The notes beneath the pieces were generated by a model that was not told the origin of the DNA, made no database searches, and saw only the letters and a program-made list of their open reading frames with translations. DNA of 64,000 bases from Enterococcus_D entomosocium (GTDB lineage: Bacteria > Bacillota > Bacilli > Lactobacillales > Enterococcaceae). Every line of letters starts with the position of its first letter. The stretch's first letter is position 1. Position numbers and translations under genes: made by a program. Shown in pieces: positions 53,507 to 62,138 of the stretch. The stretch is from the NCBI RefSeq assembly GCF_030441895.1, contig NZ_JARJAS010000008.1; one strand, 5' to 3'.

Positions 53507-55627
53507 ATGAATTTTTTCTTTACAAGTCCAGCGCAGGAATGGGAGGAAACGTTACCTATTGGAAATGGTAGTCTAGGGGGAATGATCTTTGGAAGTTTTC
53601 CTGAAAAAATTGGCTTGAATGATGAATTACTCTGGTCGGGATACGAATATGATAAAAATAGGCCAGAAGCTGCAAAGTATTTATCAGAAATACAACAAGC
53701 TATTTTAGAAGGCCGTTATCTAAAAGCGGGCCAACAAGTGGAAGCGGATTTTTTAGGAAATTATACCGAAAGCTATTTGCCCTTGGGAAACCTGATCATT
53801 ACGCAACCAGATCAAGAAGGAGCGATTGAACAGTATTGTCGTTGTCTTGATTTAAGTAGAAGTAAAGTAGAAATAACCTACCAAGGAAGGAAAGGTGTCT
53901 ATCAGCGCGAGTATTTTGCTAGTTATCCTGACCAAGCCTTGTGGGGAAGATTCGTTGCGCCGGAAGCAGAATCCATTATTATTGCGTATGAGTCACAGTT
54001 ACACTCAAGGGTTATCTACCATGCGAATGAAAGCTGTGTTGAAATACAGGTTCAATGTCCGGAACACGTAAACCCCAAATATATAAGCAATGAACGGGAC
54101 TTTGTACAAGGGACACGCGGAGAAACACATATCTATGAATTAATCATTGAGAAAACGGATGGCAATCTGGTGTTTGACAACGATCGACTCGTCATCGAAA
54201 ACGCCCAAAATGTATCATTTCTTTTTAGAAGAAAAGAGTCACGAAAGGTTTCAAGCTTTGTAGAAGCGGAAAAGTGCCACAGGAAAGACTATCAAGAACT
54301 ATTCAATCGCGTGGAGATGTCTTTAGGAGACCAAGTCCATTTGCCGCTGAATGAACGTATTGCAAGGGTAAAGGAAGGGCAATCAGATCCTGGACTAATC
54401 GCTTTATATTTTCAATATGGACGCTACTTATTGATCAGTTCTTCTCGCCCTGGGAGTCTGCCGAGTAATTTACAAGGAATCTGGAGTTGGCAGCTGCGAG
54501 CGCCTTGGTCCTGCAATTTCACAACAAATATCAATTTAGAAATGAATTATTGGTTAGCGGATACTTGTAATTTACACGAATGCTTTACGCCTTATAGTAA
54601 CTTCATTGAACAACTCTCTAGTGTAGGGGAAAAGACAGCCTATGTTCATTATGGTGTAGCAGGATCTGTGTGTCATCATAATACAGATCGTTGGTTTACA
54701 ACCAATCCAGTGGGGGCGCCTTATCAATCCCAGACTGGTAGAGGCGATGCTTCTTGGGCAATGTGGCAAATGGGCGGTGCTTGGCTAGCCAGTGATTTGT
54801 ACCGGCACTATGAGTACACGGGAGAGAGGACTTACTTGAAAGAGGTGGTTTATCCAGTATTGCGAAAGTCTGTGATGTTCTTAGTCAATACATTAATAGA
54901 AAGTGATGGAACATATCATAGCTGTCCATCTTCGTCACCAGAGAACCTGTTTTTCGATGCTGCTGGAAATAAATGCTCGTTGCATCTGTCAACTACAATG
55001 GATATCTGCTTAATCAATGAAAACTTCGATTTCTTCCAGCGAACTTGTGAATCACTAAGTATCCAAGATGATTTGTTGGATAGAATTAAGCGAATCCAAC
55101 CATATTTAGCAACTGTAAAAATTGGATCGAAAGGTCAAATTTTGGAATGGCAAGAAGAATTTGAAGAAGTAGAACCCGGGCATCGCCACGTTTCTCACCT
55201 TTATGGGGCATATCCTGGTGAACTTTATAAGACAGATGAACTGTTAAATGCAACGAGAAAGTCAATTGCTCTGCGCTTAGAAAATGGTGGGGGACATACC
55301 GGATGGAGTAACGCTTGGTTAATCAATTTATTCGCTATTTTAGGAGATTCGCAACAAGCCTATCAACATATTCAGCATGCTATTTTGGAAGCTTCCTATA
55401 GTAATCTTTGGAGCAAACATCCACCATTTCAGATTGACGGTAACTTTGGTGTGGCCGCTGGGATTGCCAATCTGTTTGTTCAAGATCGCAATGGACGCGT
55501 TAAATGGTTGCCTGCATTACCAAATGAACTGAAAGATGGTTTTGTCAAAGGACTAAAAATCAAAGGGAATAAAACAGTTGAAATGCAGTGGAAAAACGGT
55601 GAGCTGATTAAAAAAAATATTTATTAG
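53507..55627 (+). CDS. GH95 alpha-L-fucosidase / alpha-L-galactosidase
   Basis: A 706-residue GH95 enzyme. The N-terminal beta-sandwich begins PAQEWEETLPIGNGSLGGMIFG and is followed by an (alpha/alpha)6 barrel. Signatures: SRPGSLPSNLQGIWSWQLRAPW, TTNINLEMNYWLADTCNL, HHNTDRW, GHRHVSHLYGAYPG, GGGHTGWSNAWLINLFA and PFQIDGNFG. GH95 enzymes remove alpha-1,2-linked L-fucose, or L-galactose in plant pectin and xyloglucan. The frame opens at 53423, but the ATG at 53507 has SD GGAGGT and gives MNFFFTSPAQEW. It is slightly short for the family and has no signal peptide, so it acts in the cytoplasm. It is the last gene of the locus. Confidence 0.88.
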   Translation: MNFFFTSPAQEWEETLPIGNGSLGGMIFGSFPEKIGLNDELLWSGYEYDKNRPEAAKYLSEIQQAILEGRYLKAGQQVEADFLGNYTESYLPLGNLIITQPDQEGAIEQYCRCLDLSRSKVEITYQGRKGVYQREYFASYPDQALWGRFVAPEAESIIIAYESQLHSRVIYHANESCVEIQVQCPEHVNPKYISNERDFVQGTRGETHIYELIIEKTDGNLVFDNDRLVIENAQNVSFLFRRKESRKVSSFVEAEKCHRKDYQELFNRVEMSLGDQVHLPLNERIARVKEGQSDPGLIALYFQYGRYLLISSSRPGSLPSNLQGIWSWQLRAPWSCNFTTNINLEMNYWLADTCNLHECFTPYSNFIEQLSSVGEKTAYVHYGVAGSVCHHNTDRWFTTNPVGAPYQSQTGRGDASWAMWQMGGAWLASDLYRHYEYTGERTYLKEVVYPVLRKSVMFLVNTLIESDGTYHSCPSSSPENLFFDAAGNKCSLHLSTTMDICLINENFDFFQRTCESLSIQDDLLDRIKRIQPYLATVKIGSKGQILEWQEEFEEVEPGHRHVSHLYGAYPGELYKTDELLNATRKSIALRLENGGGHTGWSNAWLINLFAILGDSQQAYQHIQHAILEASYSNLWSKHPPFQIDGNFGVAAGIANLFVQDRNGRVKWLPALPNELKDGFVKGLKIKGNKTVEMQWKNGELIKKNIY

Positions 55628-56263
55628 AAGTCGTCAAATAAGTGTTTGTAAAAAATACAGACGGCGACGTGACGAGTCTAATATTGGCTCTTTGTCATCC
55701 GGTCTATCGGTTAATGAAGTTCCCTCGCTGTCATTAGTAACCGAGGTTTCCGGCAAAATGAGCAATTGATTATTATCTATTAGGAAGCAAACATCTTGAT
55801 ACTGTGGGGGTTCCCAGAATCTGACTGGATGGCCACGTTTCACCTAATAGAATATGGAATAAAAGAGCGAGCAGATGTCTTCTGATTTCTATTTGAGAGT
55901 CGAGCACCTGAGCGAAACAGCTAGTAAGTGGAACAGAGTGCTCTGGTTAACAGACTTATGAAGGGACAAACTACAGGGTTGCTTAGCAACTCCTCGTTGG
56001 TTTTTTTCCTAAATCCATTGTACTCTGCGAAATCATACAACAACGAAATCATTTCCGGGAGGAATGGGTTGTTCAAAAATTTTGTGTCTTATAGACCCTT
56101 TAAAAGAAACGTATTAGGTAAAAATTAGTTCCCGAGGACTGATGAATTGTACAAAATCAAATCTGGGACTGAAAAATCACGTCTAATTCATCCGTTACCT
56201 AAACTATAACGCCAAAATTTTACGAATAAATTGAATGATTGCGTTCTCTTTTAGAGCAATCTC
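55628..56263. other. Accessory non-coding stretch after the glycan locus
   Basis: Mostly without genes. A minus-strand frame at 55634-55843 (69 codons from GTG, beginning KRGHPVRFWEPPQYQDVCFL) reads like real protein but has no good SD and no family I recognise; it may be a remnant. A GTTGC/GCAAC hairpin near 55978-55990 is followed some 10 bases on by a T-run and could terminate the operon. Confidence 0.4.
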
Positions 56264-56295
56264 AAAAAAACGAGCAGAACTTTGCTCGTTTTTTT
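56264..56295 (-). terminator. Terminator of the small secreted-protein gene
   Basis: A 13-bp perfect stem (56264-56276 with 56283-56295), A-run and T-run on either side, two bases past the stop of the minus-strand gene. Confidence 0.88.
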
Positions 56296-56297
56296 GT

Positions 56298-56681
56298 TTA
56301 GTGAGTTACGCTACCACTAATATCAAATTTTAATGCTTTGGGAGCTTCAAATCTTAAATAGTATGTTCCTTTGCCTAGATTAACTGAAAAAGAACCGTTT
56401 GTTGAGCCTTTAAAACTAGACGAAGCTGCAGTGCTAGAACCCACGAATTCTTTTTTCTTAATATATACTGTCATTGATGTACTCGAGGTTGCAGTTGTTC
56501 TTATTTGTTTATGTGTTACTTTGTATTTTTTTGTTGAGCTTACTGACCAATCACTTACAGATGACCAAGACCAAATACCATATCTTTTGTAAGTAATATC
56601 GGTTGCTACGTGTGCAACAGCGGGAATTAGAAAGCTTAACACAAGCAATGAGTATGCTACCTTTTTCATATATTTCTCCAT
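56298..56681 (-). CDS. Small secreted Ser/Thr-rich protein
   Basis: A 127-residue protein with a Sec signal peptide (MKKVAYSLLVLSFLIPAVAH; cleavage near residue 24). The mature part of about 100 residues is rich in Ser, Thr, Lys and aromatics (YGIWSWSSVSDWSVSSTKKY, VYIKKKEFVGSS, LGKGTYYLRFEAP). No Cys, no wall anchor. The beta-rich pattern and small size recall secreted bacteriocin-like or PPC-type proteins, but I cannot assign it. SD GGAGG precedes the ATG at 56681; a second ATG at 56669 is possible. It is divergent from a VanZ-like membrane protein 67 bases away, which may be a functional partner such as an immunity protein. That is speculation. Confidence 0.65.
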   Translation of the reverse strand: MEKYMKKVAYSLLVLSFLIPAVAHVATDITYKRYGIWSWSSVSDWSVSSTKKYKVTHKQIRTTATSSTSMTVYIKKKEFVGSSTAASSSFKGSTNGSFSVNLGKGTYYLRFEAPKALKFDISGSVTH

Positions 56682-56748
56682 GACTTATCCTCCAACATGA
56701 TATAATATTATTACGATTGCATGTATACGATAATATATTGGAGAATTC

Positions 56749-57327
56749 ATGAAAAACTTAAAATTAATTTTAATCCATTTTTTTATAATTATAGTTTCTT
56801 TTTTTTTATCCAGATGGTTTTTTATGGAATTTTTGTATCCTTTTTCGATGAATTTTTTCCCTACTAGTGGATCTGTTGATTTTGTTATTCCATTGGTACA
56901 GATATTGCTTATTACTTTTTATTTGTATTTATTTGTTCAAAGTTTTATTTCTGGTTTTTTTCCCAAATGGGCAATATATATATATTATATTATTTACTAT
57001 TTGTTATTAATTTATTTACTTTTTTTCAAAAATATTGGAATACAAGGAATTGAATGGAATCCTCTTATGTTCATTCAAGATTTACTGAGTGCTGTGGTAT
57101 TGCTTAATATTGTTATGTTTATACCTAGTGGTTTTTTATTTAAATTTAATAAGAAAAATTTACTCCTATTTATTTTGGTTATTTTTCTTATAGAAATTAG
57201 CCAGTATGTTTTTGCTCTAGGGATTTTTGATTTTGGTGATATTTTCACTAATACTTGTGGGTTCATTATTGGTTCTGCTTTAAGTGAGACTCCATTATTT
57301 TCTAATTTTAAAGAGAAGATAAGGTAA
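56749..57327 (+). CDS. VanZ-like membrane protein
   Basis: A 192-residue very hydrophobic protein with five or so helices. The C-terminal half fits the VanZ-like family: LLNIVMFIPSGFLFKF (about 124-139), IFLIEISQYVFALGIFDFGDIFTNTCGFIIGS (about 145-178), including the conserved EISQ and DxxDxxxNxxG pattern. VanZ gives low-level teicoplanin resistance in van clusters, but most family members have unknown roles in the envelope. No other van gene is present. The base composition is markedly AT-rich compared with its neighbours, suggesting transfer. It ends 5 bases before an isolated CRISPR-type repeat. Confidence 0.75.
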   Translation: MKNLKLILIHFFIIIVSFFLSRWFFMEFLYPFSMNFFPTSGSVDFVIPLVQILLITFYLYLFVQSFISGFFPKWAIYIYYIIYYLLLIYLLFFKNIGIQGIEWNPLMFIQDLLSAVVLLNIVMFIPSGFLFKFNKKNLLLFILVIFLIEISQYVFALGIFDFGDIFTNTCGFIIGSALSETPLFSNFKEKIR

Positions 57328-57332
57328 AAAGG

Positions 57333-57361
57333 CTATGAATCTAAAAGAGTGGAATGTAAAT
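57333..57361 (+). CRISPR. Isolated degenerate CRISPR repeat
   Basis: The last 25 bases (GAATCTAAAAGAGTGG, then AATGTAAAT) differ from the array B repeat at two positions. The first four bases are less alike. A weak, decayed second repeat may lie at 57397-57425, a 64-base step on. There is no leader here. It appears to be a fragment of the same CRISPR family 17 kb away. Confidence 0.6.
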
Positions 57362-57519
57362 TATACAGCATCGACGAGAGCTTTTTAGACGTCACTGATC
57401 AGAATCTCAAAGAGCGCGACCCAACTTCTCAAAGTTTACCCTGTCAGCATTACTGACTAGTATCACGAAGTACAAATAGACTATAGAAAAATATAACGAA
57501 AGAAGACGCACATTATTTG

Positions 57520-57846
57520 ATGAAAAATGATTATATCGTAAAACAGCTAAAGGTGATTGGATAAAAGCCAAGTGGATCTTGGTGAGGTTGAAGATGAGCA
57601 AGGGAATGTCGTCTCAGGAAATGATTTGTTAGAAACCTATTTAAATAGCGGGATGATTCATAAAGTTTTTTATTGATTCAAGCGAAACAAGCAAAGCTTT
57701 CTTATTTTGAATTCTCTGTATTGAAAAGCTATTTTATTCGGTATTTAAAGGAGTTAAGTGAGGAAGACAAAGTGAAATTAGCGATCGATGCGAAGAAAAT
57801 TGCTTATTATCAACGAAAAATCGATGATTTTGTTCTAGCGTTCTAA
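57520..57846 (+). pseudogene. Frameshifted gene remnant
   Basis: A coding trace of about 105 codons split by two frameshifts. MKNDYIVKQLKVIG (57520 on) is followed in another frame by VDLGEVEDEQGNVVSGNDLL and ETYLNSGMIHKVF. A third segment, in a frame shifted at a T-run near 57672, reads AKLSYFEFSVLKSYFIRYLK and then SEEDKVKLAIDAKKIAYYQR, ending TAA at 57846. A terminator follows at 57904. I do not recognise the family. Being next to a CRISPR repeat, a cas or defence origin is conceivable but unsupported. Confidence 0.5.
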
Positions 57847-57903
57847 ACGGTTTGAGAAACAGATGGACAATGAGGAAGGTAAAGAATCAATGAATTGAAA
57901 AAA

Positions 57904-57951
57904 AGCGAAGAAAGTACAATTTGTTTTCTTCGCTTCTATTTGGCTTTTTTT
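57904..57951 (+). terminator. Terminator after the gene remnant
   Basis: AGCGAAGAAA (57904-57913) pairs with TTTCTTCGCT (57925-57934); a T-run follows at 57944-57951. It suggests that the remnant upstream was once a functional gene. Confidence 0.65.
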
Positions 57952-58118
57952 AAATAAGAACTAAATAATGTTCTCTGTGGTCTTCTTGTGCGTGTTTTTC
58001 AAGGACTTTCTTTATTTTGATTCGCCTTCTTTTCGTTGATTGACACTCGCAGATTGCTTAAGTTCCGTTGGGCTCGGAGGGGTTATTTGTTGAATACACA
58101 GTGAAAGAACATTCCCAG
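57952..58118. other. Short gap before the epimerase gene
   Basis: No gene or clear signal. Minus-strand fragments such as KKVLEKHAQEDHREHYLVL end here without a start; they may be leftovers of a lost gene. Confidence 0.35.
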
Positions 58119-59048
58119 TCATCCTGCCCTATTCTCAACAAGTACCTGCCTAATGCCTTCTTCAAACGTTGTGATCTTAAAATGAGGGAATGCCTTTTTG
58201 AATTTATCAGAGACAAAAAGATTATCCACCGTGTATCTAGGTAATAACTCACTTAGTTCGCGCGCGTTTTTACTGAATAGCTTAGCAAGTTTAAATTGCC
58301 ACAAAGGAATGACGCGGTATTTCAATGGTTTGTCTTCAATTTTTTCGGCGAGATCGATCATGTCTTGGAAACTATGAGGTGTATCACAGGGCAAATGCCA
58401 AGTTTGGCCATAGGCACTAGGCGTATTTCCGATAAGGGCCATTGCTCGGCTAGCATCAGGTGTCCATATAAGTGTGCGTAAAGTGTCCTTATTGACAGGT
58501 ATTTTGACGGGAGCATTGTGGACTATATTGTTTAAGACGAGTGTATTAGTAATGCTCTGGGTCTTGCCAGGGCCGTAAAACTCTGGGGCTCGACAAATCA
58601 CCGCATCTAAACGGCCACTTTCCATCTCGGATAAAACCAATTGAGCCATTTTAGAGCGTACGAGGGACTTCCTGCCTGCTGGAGAAAATGGCGTGTCTTC
58701 CTTTTGGGGTGTAGGATCCTTTGGATACATATAAGTATTATCAAAAAAAACCAGTTTTCTCTGTGCTTCTTGGCAAGCGCGAATGACATTTTCTGTGATT
58801 TTCATAAAATTGGTTTCCCACAGCTCCGCATCCATCGGTAACCCAACAGTGAAGTAAACAATCTCACTATGTTCAATCGCTTTTTTCGTTTGCGAAAAGT
58901 CCATCAAGTCTGCGGAAACGATCTGATCTGTAGGATTGATTTTTTGAGGCTTCCGGCTAACTAGCCGAAGCTCATTTGTGTAATTTTTGTATAGTTCTTT
59001 TGCTAGTTCATAGCCGATTTGTCCATTGCTTCCTAAAATTGTTTGCAT
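58119..59048 (-). CDS. NAD(P)-dependent epimerase/dehydratase family protein
   Basis: A 309-residue extended-SDR protein. The nucleotide-binding loop is ILGSNGQIGYELAKEL (residues 4-19), with the family GxxGxxG as GSNGQIG. VYFTVGLPMD and FFDNTYMYPKDPTP (Tyr of the catalytic pair near residue 105) and CRAPEFYGPG follow. This subgroup acts on sugar nucleotides or small carbonyl compounds, and the true substrate is unknown. SD GGAGG precedes the ATG. The gene overlaps the PfpI-family gene by 16 bases, forming a three-gene operon with the ArsR regulator. Confidence 0.82.
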   Translation of the reverse strand: MQTILGSNGQIGYELAKELYKNYTNELRLVSRKPQKINPTDQIVSADLMDFSQTKKAIEHSEIVYFTVGLPMDAELWETNFMKITENVIRACQEAQRKLVFFDNTYMYPKDPTPQKEDTPFSPAGRKSLVRSKMAQLVLSEMESGRLDAVICRAPEFYGPGKTQSITNTLVLNNIVHNAPVKIPVNKDTLRTLIWTPDASRAMALIGNTPSAYGQTWHLPCDTPHSFQDMIDLAEKIEDKPLKYRVIPLWQFKLAKLFSKNARELSELLPRYTVDNLFVSDKFKKAFPHFKITTFEEGIRQVLVENRAG

Positions 59049-59725
59049 GACTGTACCTCCTCAAGATATAGTTTTGCTACAGCACGTACAGAAAAAGGAT
59101 TTTGGCCAGTGATGATCCGCCCATCTTTTAGGGCAAATGCTTTATAAAAGCGTCTTTTTTTGAATTGAGCGTTTCTTTCTTCTGCGGCGGTTTGATTAAA
59201 GAAAGGAACTTTGTTCATTTTCCCGGCGAGAAATTCTTCGGTTTTCGTAAATCCTGTGATTTTTTTTCCAGAAATCAAAAAGCTTCCTTCTCTATCTTTT
59301 ATATTTAGTAAACCAGCGATTCCGTGGCAAACAGATAAAATATACCCATTGTTTTCATAAATAGCTAAAGCGAGTTCTTGAAGCTCTTTATTATCAGGAA
59401 AATCCCACATGACACCATGCCCTCCGGTAAAATAAATCGCATGGTAGTCATTTGGATTTACTTCTGCGGGTTTTTTCGTTTGAATCAAGCCGTTTTGAAT
59501 GAAATTTTCTTCCAGATAAATGTTCATAATGGCTTGATCTATATATTTCATGCTTCTTGGATCTAGAGGAACAAAGCCTCCTAATGGACTTACGAAATCA
59601 ACGTCAACCCCTTGTTGATAGACCTCATCTAGAAACTCGGCACTTTCTCCTAACCAAAGTCCGGTAGCCTTGTTCGTGCCAGCATATTTTTGAATGTTTG
59701 TTTCAACAACTAATACTTTCTTCAT
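59033..59725 (-). CDS. DJ-1/PfpI-family (class I GATase-like) protein
   Basis: A 230-residue protein of the DJ-1/PfpI/Hsp31 superfamily. The nucleophile elbow ILSVCHGIAGLLN (Cys about residue 134) and the upstream YFTGGHGVMWDFPDN are the hallmarks; FVSPLGGFVPLDPRS is typical of the Hsp31-like branch. Members are glyoxalase III or chaperone-like proteins acting against reactive carbonyls. Its start overlaps the ArsR stop (ATGA), so translation is coupled. With the epimerase downstream, a response to electrophile or carbonyl stress is a reasonable inference. Confidence 0.85.
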   Translation of the reverse strand: MKKVLVVETNIQKYAGTNKATGLWLGESAEFLDEVYQQGVDVDFVSPLGGFVPLDPRSMKYIDQAIMNIYLEENFIQNGLIQTKKPAEVNPNDYHAIYFTGGHGVMWDFPDNKELQELALAIYENNGYILSVCHGIAGLLNIKDREGSFLISGKKITGFTKTEEFLAGKMNKVPFFNQTAAEERNAQFKKRRFYKAFALKDGRIITGQNPFSVRAVAKLYLEEVQSCKQF

Positions 59726-60057
59726 GAATGATCCCTCTCGTTCATAATGTGAAGGACTTTCGTTAAAAAGGATTGGAGTTTTTTTATTTCTGTTTGCTCA
59801 TGATCGAGATAGTAATAATTTTTTGTTCCTTCTTGCCTGAAATTCACGATTTTGGCTTCTTTCAAGATTTTCAAATGATGTGAAATGGCGGGTCTAGATA
59901 AATTGGTGGCCTCTAATAAGGAAGTGACCTGTAAGCCAGCACAATTTTCCGCTTCCAGCAACCGAATGATGATAGCTTGTCTTTTTTTGTCACCTAGCGC
60001 GATTAAAAAATCACTTAACTCAGAAAAATCTTGTTGCAGATTGGTATAATCTATCAT
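59722..60057 (-). CDS. ArsR-family transcriptional regulator
   Basis: A 111-residue winged-helix repressor: LGDKKRQAIIIRLLEAEN, then VTSLLEATNLSRPAISHHLKILKEAKIVNFRQEGTKNYYYLD (recognition helix SRPAISHHLKILKEA, about residues 53-67). The metal-binding ELCVCDL motif of ArsR/SmtB is absent, so it may sense a non-metal signal, perhaps by its single Cys (about residue 39) or via a partner. SD TGGAGAG precedes the ATG. It leads the operon with the PfpI and epimerase genes and probably represses it. Confidence 0.88.
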   Translation of the reverse strand: MIDYTNLQQDFSELSDFLIALGDKKRQAIIIRLLEAENCAGLQVTSLLEATNLSRPAISHHLKILKEAKIVNFRQEGTKNYYYLDHEQTEIKKLQSFLTKVLHIMNERDHS

Positions 60058-60069
60058 AATTGTCTCTCC

Positions 60070-60108
60070 ATTATCGTTTAAAAGTTTAAACCATTAAACC
60101 ATTTAAAG
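60070..60108 (-). promoter_or_regulatory. ArsR-type operator/promoter region
   Basis: A cluster of RTTTAAA-like elements: GTTTAAAAGTTTAAAC at 60076-60091, then ATTAAACC and ATTTAAAG to 60108. It overlaps a minus-strand -10 candidate GATAAT (complement of 60070-60075). The position is as expected for autoregulation. Confidence 0.5.
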
Positions 60109-60353
60109 GAGATTTTTGCAATGAAAGAAGCTCGAGAGCATTCCTTTTCTCCACCATCGCTAAGGAGATTAGAATGTTCTGTAAGCAAATAGATAATAAT
60201 GGAAAAGCATAAGAGCATTTGATCCTTTTTTGTGTTTAGAAGCAGCTTATTTTTTTATGAAGTGATTAAGAGCCGTGTCTTGCTCATTTTTTGTTGTTGT
60301 GTTATGTATGTAACATCTAGACAAAAGACGTAGTGAGATATGAGGCGGAGAAT

Positions 60354-61829
60354 ATGAGAGACTTACAGTTAGCATTTATCAGTAATCGCACAACTAAGCG
60401 CTTATTTCGAGTTTTGAGTGTGATGGAGCGAGATCGTTTATTTACAATTGGTGAAATGGCAGAAAAGATGCAAGTCACACAACGCACAATTGCAAATGAT
60501 CTCAAGTATGTGAAAGACTATTTTGGTGATTGTATCACCCTAATTTCGGGGAATAGTGGCTTTCTTTTTGAAGAGAAAAAACCTTCCGTGTACCAAGAAA
60601 AGAAACAAGATTTGCTAGAAAATGAGTGTTTATTTGAAATCATCGGTCATATTTTTCAAGGGGAATTGATGGATATTGACGAGTTGGCCCATCATTATCA
60701 TTTTTCTGAGAGCACGTTTCGACGGTTGTTGGGTCAATCGAACAAAATATTGAGCAGTTATCGGTTAAAATGGGTGTCGAATCCATTGACAATTGAAGGG
60801 AGCGAAGCGGATTTACGGAAATTCTTCAAAGACTTTTATTACGAAGGGATTGATACTGCCCATACCCTTGTTCCCGACCCCGCATTGCATGAGTTGGTCT
60901 TAACCCAGTTAAACAACAAACTAGGACAATATGATATTGGCTCTGGAACAACACCAGCTGCTTTTTACTATACTTTTTTTATTGCAATCAAACGGGCGAG
61001 CCTTGGTTTTCCAATAACAGTCCCGAAATACTTGATTGAATTAGCCTACAAAGGAAATAGCTTCTCCCTCCTGTATTCTTTAAAAGACGGAATCAACAAG
61101 CTTTACGGCGTAGAACTAGCGAAGGAAGAATTTGCATGGATTTATTTAGTTACTATTTGTAAACGTACCTTAGATCGAGAAGCATCGGAGGAAAAGTTCT
61201 ACCAGCAGTTTCATCAAGGATCAGAAATTGCCAAACTTACGGAGGCTTACTTACAAGAGTTTGAGCTCACAAATGAGAGCTATACCAAGATAAAAATTTT
61301 CTTGCAATCCTTCTTTTTGTCTAGAAAAGTGAACTATGCGTTAGCTCCTGCATTGAACAAAGAGGCACAGGACATCAAAGAATCTCTCATGCGTTCTGAC
61401 AATGAAAACTATCAACGGAATTTACGATTTTTAAAGAAGCATCAAAGAAAAGACTTTTTGGCTGCACCATATCTTGAAGATATTTGTGTAAGTTTAACGA
61501 TCTACAGTGATTTGATTTTTGATTTTTATTCACCGACAAAAAGAATTTATTTTCTTCTAGAAGGTGATCACTTCATCTGCCAACAGATTCGAACTCGTGC
61601 AATGCAACAGTTTGGTACAAAGCACACGTTGACCTTTTTGCCATTGCAACATCTGACACAAGAAATATTAAATGCCGCTCATATTGATTTGATTGTCACA
61701 AACTATAATCGGTACCTCTTAGACTATATTATTGAAACAGATTACTTGTTATTGAAAGCTGTCCCAGATGAGCATGACTGGCGGAATCTGGAAAGAAAAA
61801 TTGATCCGTATCGAAAACCATTTCTCTAA
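60354..61829 (+). CDS. Mga/PRD-type transcriptional regulator next to the WxL cluster
   Basis: A 491-residue regulator of the Mga class: HTH_11-like FTIGEMAEKMQVTQRTIANDLKYVK (residues about 31-55), second HTH MDIDELAHHYHFSESTFRRLLGQSNK (about 105-130), a helical PRD-like core and a C-terminal EIIB-like part (RIYFLLEGDHFICQQIRTRA). The frame opens with a GTG at 60333. The ATG at 60354 with SD GAGGCGGAG gives MRDLQLAFISNRTTKRLF and is preferred. It lies just before the WxL operon, separated by two terminators, so control of that operon is the natural inference. The same architecture as the regulator at 9742-11157. Confidence 0.78.
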   Translation: MRDLQLAFISNRTTKRLFRVLSVMERDRLFTIGEMAEKMQVTQRTIANDLKYVKDYFGDCITLISGNSGFLFEEKKPSVYQEKKQDLLENECLFEIIGHIFQGELMDIDELAHHYHFSESTFRRLLGQSNKILSSYRLKWVSNPLTIEGSEADLRKFFKDFYYEGIDTAHTLVPDPALHELVLTQLNNKLGQYDIGSGTTPAAFYYTFFIAIKRASLGFPITVPKYLIELAYKGNSFSLLYSLKDGINKLYGVELAKEEFAWIYLVTICKRTLDREASEEKFYQQFHQGSEIAKLTEAYLQEFELTNESYTKIKIFLQSFFLSRKVNYALAPALNKEAQDIKESLMRSDNENYQRNLRFLKKHQRKDFLAAPYLEDICVSLTIYSDLIFDFYSPTKRIYFLLEGDHFICQQIRTRAMQQFGTKHTLTFLPLQHLTQEILNAAHIDLIVTNYNRYLLDYIIETDYLLLKAVPDEHDWRNLERKIDPYRKPFL

Positions 61830-61836
61830 TCTCCGT

Positions 61837-61871
61837 ACACTCGTTAAAAGTATTAACGAGTGTTTTTTTTT
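61837..61871 (+). terminator. Terminator of the Mga-type regulator
   Basis: A perfect 11-bp stem (ACACTCGTTAA 61837-61847, TTAACGAGTGT 61853-61863), 5-base loop, T-run. Confidence 0.93.
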
Positions 61872-62057
61872 CATTTATTTCATCTGTCTATGAAAATGTT
61901 GATTCCAATTTGACCAAAAAATCAGGTAACCTTAATCATGTAAGAAAAAGGTATGCATACAAACTTACAAATAAAAGTATCAAAAACCTTCGTTTTTTAG
62001 AATAGATATTTGTTATGTATTCTCTAAAATAGAAAACCTAATCTAATAACTTTTCCA

Positions 62058-62088
62058 AGACATTCGATCCGATCGAATGTCTTTTTTT
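62058..62088 (+). terminator. Leader terminator before the WxL operon
   Basis: A perfect 11-bp stem (AGACATTCGAT 62058-62068, ATCGAATGTCT 62072-62082) with a 3-base loop and a T-run. It lies 51 bases before the first WxL gene. A possible promoter (TTGACC near 61911, TAATCA 17 bases on) precedes it, so it may be an attenuator in the WxL operon leader. Confidence 0.8.
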
Positions 62089-62138
62089 GTCGTCAACCCA
62101 AAAACGAAGAATTTTGAGATACAACAAAGGGGAGGATC

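Noticed and set aside
55928..56128. Plus-strand 66-codon frame
   Set aside because: It includes a hairpin and T-run and has no SD; more likely terminator and decayed sequence.
56749..57327. Part of a glycopeptide-resistance van cluster
   Set aside because: No ligase, dehydrogenase, dipeptidase or two-component genes are nearby; VanZ-like proteins are common outside van clusters.
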